From NCBI GenBank assembly GCA_002314885.1, contig DCHT01000064.1:24538-80182 (forward strand): a stretch of 55,645 bases of DNA. Reading direction: 5' to 3'. Position 1 is the stretch's first letter, and each line of letters starts with the position of its first letter. The notes under the pieces are model-generated. The model made no database searches, had not been told where the DNA came from, and saw only the letters and a list, made by a program, of their open reading frames with translations. A program made the translations under genes and the position numbers. The stretch comes from Bacteroidales bacterium UBA1745 (GTDB lineage Bacteria; Bacteroidota; Bacteroidia; Bacteroidales; UBA932). Below are positions 8,930 to 16,594 of this stretch, piece after piece.

Positions 8930-9805
8930 ATGCAGAAATTTTTCTACAAAGTTGCAGATTTGCTTTTTTCGGTCTCAATTCCCGACGGATTTGACCCCGA
9001 AATCCTGCTGCCGAGCTGTCGTCCTTTCGTGGCTGAATGTTCCGAAAATGATAACAATTCAGCGTTCTCGGTTGAGGCTGTCCCTTCTCTGGAGCGTCCG
9101 TCCGACGCGGTCCTCTACACGACTGAGACCAACGATATGGGTCGCACGGAAGTCTATGTTTCTGCCCAGGCCTACTATTTCTCAATTGCCTTCAACGGAT
9201 CCGAGGCGAGGCTTCTGACCGACTCGGATTTCACTTGCGCAAAAGTGGCGCTGGACTGGGGCTCCAAGTATTGCGGAGTCCTTCTGAATTCCGTCCTCAG
9301 GATGGTCTTTGCTCAGAGCGTGCTTGCACACCAGGGCATCTCAATGCACGCCTGCTGCGTGGCTGTAGACGGAAAAGCCTACCTTTTTATGGGTAAGAGC
9401 GGCACGGGCAAGAGTACCCATTCCCGCCAGTGGCTGAAGAGCTTCGAGGGCTCGTATCTGCTGAATGATGATAATCCCGTCGTACGACTCATCGATGGTA
9501 CGAAGGCCATAGTCTATGGCACTCCTTGGAGCGGCAAGACCGCCTGCTATCGCAACGAGTCCCTCCCGGTAGGGGGCATCGCCCGCCTCTCCCAGGCTCC
9601 TCACAACAAGTTCGTCGCGAAGACGGATGTGGCGGCCTTCGTGGAAATCTATCCGGGCTGTTCCGTTTTACGCAACGATTCTCGCCTCGACGGCCTCCTC
9701 TGCGACACTCTTTCCGAACTTGTGACCCTCGTTCCCGTGGGTCATCTGGAGTGTCTTCCGGACCCCGAATCGGCCCTCGAATGCCGTTCAGGATTCTCTA
9801 AATAA
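8930..9805 (+). CDS. HPr-kinase/PEPCK-like enzyme of RiPP-type loci
   Basis: A 291-residue protein with a P-loop GKSGTGKST at residues 155-163, preceded by GISMHACCVAVDGKAYLFM and followed by HSRQWLKSFEGSYLLNDDNPVV. This is the arrangement of HPr-kinase-like proteins outside the PTS, including the kinases that phosphorylate lasso peptides. The N-terminal 120 residues are poorly conserved (FYKVADLLFSVSIPDGFDP). No HPr protein or PTS gene is nearby, so phosphorylation of a ribosomal peptide or surface protein is the better guess. The start at 8930 is the first ATG after the upstream stop that leaves the conserved domain whole; longer in-frame versions overlap the nucleotidyltransferase gene. 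Confidence 0.75.
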   Translation: MQKFFYKVADLLFSVSIPDGFDPEILLPSCRPFVAECSENDNNSAFSVEAVPSLERPSDAVLYTTETNDMGRTEVYVSAQAYYFSIAFNGSEARLLTDSDFTCAKVALDWGSKYCGVLLNSVLRMVFAQSVLAHQGISMHACCVAVDGKAYLFMGKSGTGKSTHSRQWLKSFEGSYLLNDDNPVVRLIDGTKAIVYGTPWSGKTACYRNESLPVGGIARLSQAPHNKFVAKTDVAAFVEIYPGCSVLRNDSRLDGLLCDTLSELVTLVPVGHLECLPDPESALECRSGFSK

Positions 9806-9825
9806 AAATTTTTTAGGTCCGGGTA

Positions 9826-9856
9826 TTGCATAATTATAAAATTATACGCACCTTTG
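9826..9856 (+). promoter_or_regulatory. Candidate promoter of the peptide/fimbrillin-like operon
   Basis: TTG at 9826-9828 and CACCTTTG at 9849-9856 (one mismatch to TAnnTTTG) are separated by 20 nt, the standard Bacteroidetes spacing. A leader of about 70 nt would precede the 51-codon gene. Confidence 0.4.
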
Positions 9857-9884
9857 ACCCAAATCCAATTTGAAAATGTTTGTG

Positions 9885-9913
9885 TGCCTCTCTATCTACG
9901 ATAGCTTGAGGCA
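9885..9913 (+). promoter_or_regulatory. Hairpin in the leader of the peptide gene
   Basis: TGCCTC (9885-9890) pairs with GAGGCA (9908-9913). Inside it, CTATC (9892-9896) pairs with GATAG (9900-9904) around a three-base loop. No T-run follows, so it is not a standard terminator. It ends 16 nt before the ATG and could affect mRNA stability or translation. Confidence 0.4.
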
Positions 9914-9929
9914 TTAATTGTGAAAAGAT

Positions 9930-10085
9930 ATGGACGTAAGATTTTTAAACTACCAGAGCCCTTTGACCTCCCTGGCCAAAGTCTCGAACGAGGGCTCATT
10001 CTGTACTTCAGAAGTACAGGAAATCACATCCAAAATTGAAGTCGATGAGTGGGTAACCATCGACAATGAAGTCTCATTTGACTAA
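9930..10085 (+). CDS. 51-residue peptide, candidate modified-peptide precursor
   Basis: An intact 52-codon frame (ATG 9930, TAA 10083-10085). The product starts MDVRFLNYQSPLTSLAKV, has a single Cys in EGSFCTSEVQ and an acidic C-terminal half ending in DEWVTIDNEVSFD. It has no signal peptide. It lies between the PqqD-like/nucleotidyltransferase/kinase genes and the fimbrillin-like genes, and its TAA overlaps an ATG (TAATG), with an SD for the next gene just after. Size, position and leader-like N-terminus fit a RiPP precursor, with Ser/Thr residues available to a kinase. No homologue is recognised. A cytoplasmic regulator or chance frame remain possible. Confidence 0.55.
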   Translation: MDVRFLNYQSPLTSLAKVSNEGSFCTSEVQEITSKIEVDEWVTIDNEVSFD

Positions 10086-10086
10086 T

Positions 10087-10091
10087 GGAGG
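10087..10091 (+). promoter_or_regulatory. Shine-Dalgarno GGAGG for the fimbrillin-like gene
   Basis: GGAGG lies eight bases before the ATG at 10100. This favours that start over the ATG at 10085 that overlaps the peptide stop codon. The surrounding TGGAGGACTG is identical to the sequence before the nucleotidyltransferase start at 7873. Confidence 0.55.
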
Positions 10092-10099
10092 ACTGCGCT

Positions 10100-13000
10100 A
10101 TGAAGAAGATTTCAATTCTCTCCCTCGCAGCCGTCCTTTTCGCTGCGATACTGACCGTTGGGTGTCAGAAGGAACCGAAGTTCAACCACGCTGGCGATGG
10201 CTATCCGGTGAAGTCGATAACTTTCACCGCCGCCTTCCCGTTTGACGAGACGAATATCTCCACCAAGGCCAGCGACGAGGTCGAGACCACCGTCGAGAAC
10301 CTCGCGTTCGTGCTCATCAGCAAGGCTTCCGGTGCCACTGCGAAGGTGTTCCCGATTAACAACTTCAGTTTGGACAGCCAGCCATCAACCACCAACTATC
10401 TCTATACCGCAACTGTAGATGTGTCATCGGACCCTACTATCCTGGGTGGTGATTACTATCTGTATGCTATCGCCAACTACGACAAGAAGTTCGTGTCAGT
10501 TGACATTGACGGTATTGAGGGCAAGACTAAGGCTCAGGTTGACGCTATGATTGCAACCAAGGGTAACTCCGACCGTGATATCGCGGAGAGTTCACTCCTT
10601 ATGACCGGAGTTTACGGTACGGATGGTTCAGTGCATCTTGAAGGTGACAATGGTTCTGCTGGAACCGACGGCGCCAACGAGCTCACTGGCACGATCCACC
10701 TCAAGAGGCTTGTGGCAAAGATCAGCTTTAACTTCACTTGCAAGACTGGTGTGACCTTCGTGGCCGAGTCTTATGGCATCTACAACTATTCCCGCTCCGA
10801 GACTCTCTTTGAGCGCACAGGCTGGAATGGTTCCGATCCTGCAAGCCTTTCCTTTGCAGGTAATGCTTCTGCATTCTCCTCAACGGATGGGTATGGTGTA
10901 CACGACAACAAGTTCTTCTTCTATATGCCGGAGAACATCCAGACGTCGTACCCATCAACTCCTGCAACTTGGACTTATGCATCACGTGATACCCGTGATT
11001 ATTCGGCAGCAGAGCCTTCAGGCCCTTTCACTTACGCTCCTGCAAAGGCTACTTACGTAGTTGTCAAGGGCCGTTACAGTGATGGAACTTACTCAGGCCA
11101 GGTTACATACACCATCCACCTGGGAGACTTCTCCAACGCTAACACCACACACGACAAGAGCGGCAAGGGCTCTTATGGCAACTTCTCAATCAGGAGGAAC
11201 TATAAGTATAACTACCATATTACTATTAATGGTGTAAACAGCATTGTTGCCGAGTGTGAGACCTATGGCGAAGATTCTCAGCCAGGTGCAGATGGTAACA
11301 TCGTGAAAGCAGAGAATGCTGTTGTCGTGAATGTTGACGCTCACTATTGTCAGGTGATGATCAAGTTCCCTGTCCAGGAGATTTCAGAATACTCCCTGCT
11401 TCTCAATACGCCTTATTCTGATGGAAACATCGTGGATAACAATGGAACGGACACAGAGGTATTGGCAAAGGCTCAGCAGGAGTGTGATTGGGTAGAGTTC
11501 GGTGCCCCTGCTTCCGCTACAGAGTTTGCGGGATACAATCCGACAAAGGTGGTTACCCTCTATAATCTTCTTACAGAGTTGAAGGCAATACAGACCTCCT
11601 GGACGTCAGCACCGACTGATGCACATTACATTATCTCTGATGGCAATGTTTATATCACGGCCTACGTTAATGAGTATTTCTATGAGGGTAAGGCTCTCAG
11701 CACATTCGTGAATAAGGATAACCGTGTGATGACTCTTTCTCTCAAGGCTATCAAGCTCAGCAAGGACGAGGAGAGTACATATATGGAGGGCGTTGTGTTC
11801 TCATTGACTCAGAAGTCCATTAAGTCAGTAGAGGACCTCTCATCTTCTAATCCGTTTGGTATTGAGGCAATAGAAGAAACCACTCCTCCAACAGAGAGGG
11901 TTGCTGATCCTGGTCAGGGCAGCAGCATTACCAATGGATGGTCCAACTTCAAGGAGCTCCTCAATGGCAAGATTACTGTCGGCACTTCAAATTGGAGCGA
12001 TATGGTAAATGTCGCCGGCAATGGACGTCTCAGTGATGGCACTTATGGCAGTATGATGCAGAGCACGTATGACACAGGCTATTACCAGTGTATTACCCGA
12101 AATAGGGATGAGGATGGTGATGGCGTCATCGACGAGGATGAGATTAAGTGGTACCTGCCTTCTGTTTCTCAGTATTGTACGCTTTATCTTGCGGAGGATA
12201 TCCTGAACACTGATGAGAGGCTGTTTAAGGAGTCTCTGGCTTGTAAGTTCTACTTCACCAGTTCATACGGTGTCAATGGTAATACTCGAATTTACTTCTC
12301 TCAGCAAGGAACGGCATTCAGTGCATATAACACCATCACCACAGATAACCAGTCTTGGTGGCGATATGATGCTCACACCCGTTGTATAAGGTCTTTGAAG
12401 GAGTATGATCAGCCAACCTCTACCTTATATAATGTAGACGACAAGGTGTTCTCCGTTGATGGTTTTGACACAAAAGTGCTCAGAACTGCGTATATGGAAG
12501 GTGAATATCCTACTCACGCCAACAGGGAATCCCCAGATAAGCTTCCTACGAAGTTTGAAGTTGCCGCAAATGATTTGGTGCGCACTACTGAAACCAAGAT
12601 TTACTCTCCTACAAACGTGACTTATACTGGTAGTACGAACTATACTACAACGTCAGGTTTGAGTAATATGTTCGATGGAGACAACAGCACATATTGGTGC
12701 TCAAATCAGGATCAGGCATCAGGAAAGTATGTTTTGATTACTCTCAGTGAAGCCGTTAATGTTCACTCGATTTACGTCAGGAGTAATGAACGAGGTGGCA
12801 ATGATTATCCAACAGCAAAGACTGAGTTCCAAATTTCCGCAGACGGCAATACTTGGACGACAGTAGGTACTGGAAGTTATACATTGGAAACAAACATAGA
12901 ACTCACTGAAGAACAGAAAGCGGTGAATACCAAGTATGTGAGATTGTATAATACTGGTGCAGCTCAGGACGCCACAGTCCCTGGCTCAAAGAAGTGGCTG

Positions 13001-13441
13001 GAAATCACAAGATTTGTGATAGGTGGTATTCCTGTAGCGCATCCTGATGAGGTTTCAGTTGTTACCAATACATCTGAAACAAACAGCTTCACTTGGGATG
13101 ATGTTCGTGAGAAGAATGCAAATCTTTGTGAGAAGAACTATTCTCAGGAATCTGACTCATCTGACCTTGGTCAGTGGAGAGTTCCGAACGAGAAAGAGTT
13201 CTATCTGATGTGGAGGGCAAACAACAACGGAACGACTTACTTCGACAGTAGCATCAACTATATTTCCAGGTCGAAGTTCTCTACTGGAGGTTCGGTTTTC
13301 AGTTATTCTGGCGACGGAAAGAACCTCTCTACGCACACAGACTACAGCACAGGTCATATCCGTTGTGTCCGTGATGTTGTAGATGCTGGCGGGTCAACGG
13401 ATGCCAGATATTCAGAAGGTGGTATTGGTGCAGGTCTTTAG
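10100..13441 (+). CDS. Fimbrillin/DUF4906-like surface lipoprotein with discoidin domain
   Basis: A 1113-residue lipoprotein (MKKISILSLAAVLFAAILTVGC, lipobox VGC). The N-terminal region with ITFTAAFPFDETNISTKA and ENLAFVLISKASG is typical of fimbrillin/DUF4906-like proteins. At about 668-680 there is a perfect EF-hand-type calcium loop (DEDGDGVIDEDE) followed by IKWYLPSVSQY and HTRCIRSL. At about 833-975 an F5/8 type C (discoidin) domain is inserted (GLSNMFDGDNSTYWCSN). A second module with QWRVPNEKEFYLMW and GHIRCVRDV ends the protein. It is probably exposed on the surface for adhesion or glycan binding. It is second in the operon, 14 bases after the 51-residue peptide gene. Codon use is more A/T-rich than the flanking genes. 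Confidence 0.75.
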   Translation: MKKISILSLAAVLFAAILTVGCQKEPKFNHAGDGYPVKSITFTAAFPFDETNISTKASDEVETTVENLAFVLISKASGATAKVFPINNFSLDSQPSTTNYLYTATVDVSSDPTILGGDYYLYAIANYDKKFVSVDIDGIEGKTKAQVDAMIATKGNSDRDIAESSLLMTGVYGTDGSVHLEGDNGSAGTDGANELTGTIHLKRLVAKISFNFTCKTGVTFVAESYGIYNYSRSETLFERTGWNGSDPASLSFAGNASAFSSTDGYGVHDNKFFFYMPENIQTSYPSTPATWTYASRDTRDYSAAEPSGPFTYAPAKATYVVVKGRYSDGTYSGQVTYTIHLGDFSNANTTHDKSGKGSYGNFSIRRNYKYNYHITINGVNSIVAECETYGEDSQPGADGNIVKAENAVVVNVDAHYCQVMIKFPVQEISEYSLLLNTPYSDGNIVDNNGTDTEVLAKAQQECDWVEFGAPASATEFAGYNPTKVVTLYNLLTELKAIQTSWTSAPTDAHYIISDGNVYITAYVNEYFYEGKALSTFVNKDNRVMTLSLKAIKLSKDEESTYMEGVVFSLTQKSIKSVEDLSSSNPFGIEAIEETTPPTERVADPGQGSSITNGWSNFKELLNGKITVGTSNWSDMVNVAGNGRLSDGTYGSMMQSTYDTGYYQCITRNRDEDGDGVIDEDEIKWYLPSVSQYCTLYLAEDILNTDERLFKESLACKFYFTSSYGVNGNTRIYFSQQGTAFSAYNTITTDNQSWWRYDAHTRCIRSLKEYDQPTSTLYNVDDKVFSVDGFDTKVLRTAYMEGEYPTHANRESPDKLPTKFEVAANDLVRTTETKIYSPTNVTYTGSTNYTTTSGLSNMFDGDNSTYWCSNQDQASGKYVLITLSEAVNVHSIYVRSNERGGNDYPTAKTEFQISADGNTWTTVGTGSYTLETNIELTEEQKAVNTKYVRLYNTGAAQDATVPGSKKWLEITRFVIGGIPVAHPDEVSVVTNTSETNSFTWDDVREKNANLCEKNYSQESDSSDLGQWRVPNEKEFYLMWRANNNGTTYFDSSINYISRSKFSTGGSVFSYSGDGKNLSTHTDYSTGHIRCVRDVVDAGGSTDARYSEGGIGAGL

Positions 13442-13463
13442 TTGAACTTAGTACTATTTATTT

Positions 13464-16340
13464 ATGAAACATACGCACGCGTGTGGAGCGATTGCTCTGG
13501 TTGCACTTGTTTTTAGCTCTATTTCCTGTGATGATGCAAGAACTGCTTCAGAGAAGAATGTTGTACGCATTGTAGCGGAGTCCAGTGTTCTGACAAAAAC
13601 ACAGGTTGCCAGTGAAAGTGAGTCCAGCAACTATGTTGACATCTGGTGGACTGCAGGTGACCAAATTGGAGTCTTTGGTAGTACGACCAACAATGCTTGC
13701 TTCGGCACGGACATTACGACAGCTGTTGGGTCTGCTGCCTTTTCCGGAACAATGAATAGTGGGGATGCACCGCTTTGTGCTTATTATCCGTATAGTGATA
13801 TATATAATAGTGCAAGCGATGTCAGAGTCACTATCTCGGAGAACCAGACTTATGAGACCCTTGCGTCGATTTCGTCGAATGACATCAAAGTTTCCAACGG
13901 CGTGATTAATTCTGACGCTGATGGATATACTTGTAGTTTCCGTTCTCTCACGTCTCTACTGAGGTTCAATATTGATCTCAGCAAACTTAGTTTCATCAGT
14001 TCGGACGACGAATTCAATTCCATCACCATTAGTTCAGTTAATGGTAGAACGCTTTCCGGCGAGTTTAAGCTGAATGCTTCCGATGCGACAGTTGATCTTA
14101 TACCAGTTGATGGAGGCGTTTCGTCAGAAATGACTCTGAATGTTCCAGGAGCGTCACTTAGCAGTGCTTTTACTGCTTATGCCAATATCTTCCCAGGCTT
14201 CAAGGTAAACGATGATATCCTTGTGACAGTGAGAACTGATGAGTGGAACATTTCTTTCAAGGTTAAGGCACAGCAATCGTTCTCTCCAGGCTTCTGTTAT
14301 GATATTCCTTTGGATATTTCCAAGGCGACAGTTGCTGCAAACGACCTCAAGTATGGTACAAAGAGGCAGAATCTCTGGAATAAAGGCTGGGATTTCAATC
14401 TTGCGGGAACAACGTTCAATAAGGCAAGTAACTCCCTGACAGAAGTTCTGTACGCTACCAATACTACTATAAATGACAACTCCCTTACGAATTCAATTGT
14501 ATTCCTCGAGGACGGAGTCACCCTAACCTTTGGTTCTTCAGCAGTTCTTGAAAATACCATCATCGTGAATAACGATGAGGACGGAACTTCGTATGTTGTT
14601 GCAGGAAATACTCTGACTGCGAATGGCAACTATGTCGCATTCTGGGATGTGGATGTAAAGGCTACCTTGAGCTCAGGCGCATCTCTTGGTAAGGTTCTTT
14701 ACGAAGAGTGTACGTTCGATGAGCTGACTACTGGTCTTTTCTCAGGAAGTTCAAGCAGTTATGCAAGCGAGATTGCTGTAAATGGATGTAATTGGAAGCT
14801 TGCTACCGATGGCGTTTTCATCATTGATGGTTCATCCGCAACATCCACTGGATTCCAGACTTTGACAGTAACTAACAATACCTTCCACAGTGCTTCCGCT
14901 TCTTCGGTAACCAGCCTCAAGATGGTCAAGAGAGGAACTGGGCTGAGCTTTGAAAGTGTAAACATCAGCGACAACCTCTTCCTTAATGTTAATGGATCTG
15001 GTGACTCCAATGGTATGGCGCAGGTAGCTTCGGCATCCAGTGTCCAGGTGAATAGCAACTTGGTATATATTGCTGCAGATGCGAGCGTGACTAATGATAT
15101 TGTTATTTTCAAGAGCAATACACAACCTCTTGCATTGAGCAATCTTAGTAGCTGGTATGCAGCATCTGGTGCGGACCTCAACGTGTATCCATCTGTTTGC
15201 GGCTCAACTGAGAGCTTTGCAGCAGAGGCTTCTGAGAGCCCTCTTTCATCTGTGAATGTGGCTTCTGGTACAAGTACTTTTGCTTATCCAGTTGTGGCAG
15301 TTTATTCTGAATTTGATGGTAAATACACTGCTTGGGATTGCAATAGGACAGCAAACCAGTTCCGTCAGCTTCATTCTCCAACAGCTGTTGACTATGATTT
15401 GTTCCTTATGCCAGGAGCAAGTTATGAAGTGAGCGGAAGTCTGCCGGATGACGTAACGGTATCTGCTACAGCAACTGGAGTCAGCAAGACCTACACTTTG
15501 ATCCTGTCTGACTATGTTGATCCGACAACCATCCAGACCATCTCATCTGTTGGCAGCAACTGGACTCTCATTTGGACTGATGAGTTCAATGGAACGAATT
15601 GGGATCACAACGTGTGGACAAGATGCCCTGCAGATTCTCCAGCCTGGGCAAAGGAGCAGTATCCTGCAGATGAATCTCTCGCGGTTGTTGAAAGCGGAAT
15701 GCTCAAGACATACGCTAAGAAGGCCGAGTCTGGTGAAGGTGCCAACGGCTATAAGGCTGGCGGTATCTGGGGCAAGAACCTCAAGAGTTTCAACCTCGGT
15801 ATGAACGGCGTAACGGGCCGAATTGACGTTTGCGCGACTATGTCAGACGCTACTGGCTACTGGCCAGCTATCTGGATGATGCCTCAGCAGGATTCATTCT
15901 CTTGGCCTCAGTGGGGTGAGATTGATATTATGGAGCATCTCAACATGGAAAACATCTACTATGCTACATTGCATACTTGGAGGAGTGGCGTAGCTAATCA
16001 GGACACAAGTTCATCCAGTCCATATGTTGATTACAAATGCTCTGGTACCGGTAGCTACACCAACAGAACTTCCGAGCACGTATTCTCTGTAATCTTGAAG
16101 AATGATGCTCTGATGCTCGCTCTTGATGGAACAGTCGTTCTTACTTGTAAAAAGTCCGATCACGGTGTGACGAGCTCGTCAACAGTCGACTACAGGCGTG
16201 ACTACTGGCCATACGATGCGACTGAGTATTATCTCATCCTCGACTCCCAGATCAATGGTGGCTGGCCAGGCAACTCTGATGGCACCAACCTCCCGGCGTA
16301 TATGAATATCCAGTACGTCCGCTATATGGTTCAGGAATAA
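13464..16340 (+). CDS. Fimbrillin-like lipoprotein fused to a GH16 glucanase
   Basis: A 958-residue protein. Residues 1-22 are a lipoprotein signal (VFSSISC). Residues about 25-290 resemble fimbrillin-family domains (VDIWWTAGDQIGVFG, LCAYYPYSDIYN, AYANIFPGFK). Residues about 330-640 are a repetitive beta-helix-like part (TLTVTNNTFHSAS, VNISDNLFLNV). The C-terminus (about 700-958) is a GH16 catalytic domain starting WTLIWTDEFNG, with catalytic motif EIDIME (E819, D821, E824) and WPAIWMMPQ before it. GH16 enzymes cut beta-1,3/1,4-glucans or galactans with retention. Surface display of an endo-glucanase is inferred. It follows the DUF4906-like gene by 22 bases and ends in a strong terminator. 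Confidence 0.82.
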   Translation: MKHTHACGAIALVALVFSSISCDDARTASEKNVVRIVAESSVLTKTQVASESESSNYVDIWWTAGDQIGVFGSTTNNACFGTDITTAVGSAAFSGTMNSGDAPLCAYYPYSDIYNSASDVRVTISENQTYETLASISSNDIKVSNGVINSDADGYTCSFRSLTSLLRFNIDLSKLSFISSDDEFNSITISSVNGRTLSGEFKLNASDATVDLIPVDGGVSSEMTLNVPGASLSSAFTAYANIFPGFKVNDDILVTVRTDEWNISFKVKAQQSFSPGFCYDIPLDISKATVAANDLKYGTKRQNLWNKGWDFNLAGTTFNKASNSLTEVLYATNTTINDNSLTNSIVFLEDGVTLTFGSSAVLENTIIVNNDEDGTSYVVAGNTLTANGNYVAFWDVDVKATLSSGASLGKVLYEECTFDELTTGLFSGSSSSYASEIAVNGCNWKLATDGVFIIDGSSATSTGFQTLTVTNNTFHSASASSVTSLKMVKRGTGLSFESVNISDNLFLNVNGSGDSNGMAQVASASSVQVNSNLVYIAADASVTNDIVIFKSNTQPLALSNLSSWYAASGADLNVYPSVCGSTESFAAEASESPLSSVNVASGTSTFAYPVVAVYSEFDGKYTAWDCNRTANQFRQLHSPTAVDYDLFLMPGASYEVSGSLPDDVTVSATATGVSKTYTLILSDYVDPTTIQTISSVGSNWTLIWTDEFNGTNWDHNVWTRCPADSPAWAKEQYPADESLAVVESGMLKTYAKKAESGEGANGYKAGGIWGKNLKSFNLGMNGVTGRIDVCATMSDATGYWPAIWMMPQQDSFSWPQWGEIDIMEHLNMENIYYATLHTWRSGVANQDTSSSSPYVDYKCSGTGSYTNRTSEHVFSVILKNDALMLALDGTVVLTCKKSDHGVTSSSTVDYRRDYWPYDATEYYLILDSQINGGWPGNSDGTNLPAYMNIQYVRYMVQE

Positions 16341-16357
16341 GTCCTGTCACAACATAG

Positions 16358-16391
16358 AAAAAGCCCACGGAAGCAACTCCGTGGGCTTTTT
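16358..16391 (+). terminator. Rho-independent terminator after the GH16 fusion gene
   Basis: GCCCACGGA (16363-16371) pairs with TCCGTGGGC (16378-16386) around a six-base loop. Five A before and five T after extend the stem, so it can act on both strands and could also serve the convergent serpin gene. Confidence 0.85.
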
Positions 16392-16426
16392 CGTTTGGTT
16401 AGTTTGGTTGGGTCGGGTGTCTTTTC

Positions 16427-16504
16427 GTCCACGAATCGGTCAGTTTTGTGGACAAATGGCGGTCGGACATCAGTTTCGTCCACGAATACGCCGTTTTTGT
16501 GGAC
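16427..16504. repeat. Two copies of a GTCCAC/GTGGAC inverted repeat
   Basis: TTTCGTCCACGAAT occurs twice, 51 bp apart. Each copy is followed by a T-rich stretch and GTGGAC, giving two similar hairpins (GTCCAC 16427-16432 with GTGGAC 16448-16453; 16478-16483 with 16499-16504). They lie between two convergent genes. Function unknown. Confidence 0.6.
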
Positions 16505-16588
16505 GGAACGGCTACGGAACGGCTACGGAACGGCTACGGAACGGCTACGGAACGGCCACGGACGGCCCCGGACGGCCCCGGACGGCCG
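16504..16588. repeat. Short tandem repeat, 11-bp then 10-bp units
   Basis: Five units of 11 bp based on CGGAACGGCTA (16504-16558, the last with CCA) run into three units of 10 bp based on CGGACGGCCC (16559-16588). Together with the inverted repeats it fills most of the space between the terminator and the serpin stop codon. Copy number is likely to vary between strains. There is no spacer variation, so it is not CRISPR. Confidence 0.75.
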
Positions 16589-16594
16589 AACGGC

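Noticed and set aside
7592..10085. Complete lasso-peptide gene cluster
   Set aside because: PqqD-like, nucleotidyltransferase and kinase genes are present, but there is no asparagine-synthetase-like cyclase and no transglutaminase-like leader protease in the window.
16504..16588. CRISPR array
   Set aside because: Units are 10-11 bp and directly adjacent, with no unique spacers and no cas genes.
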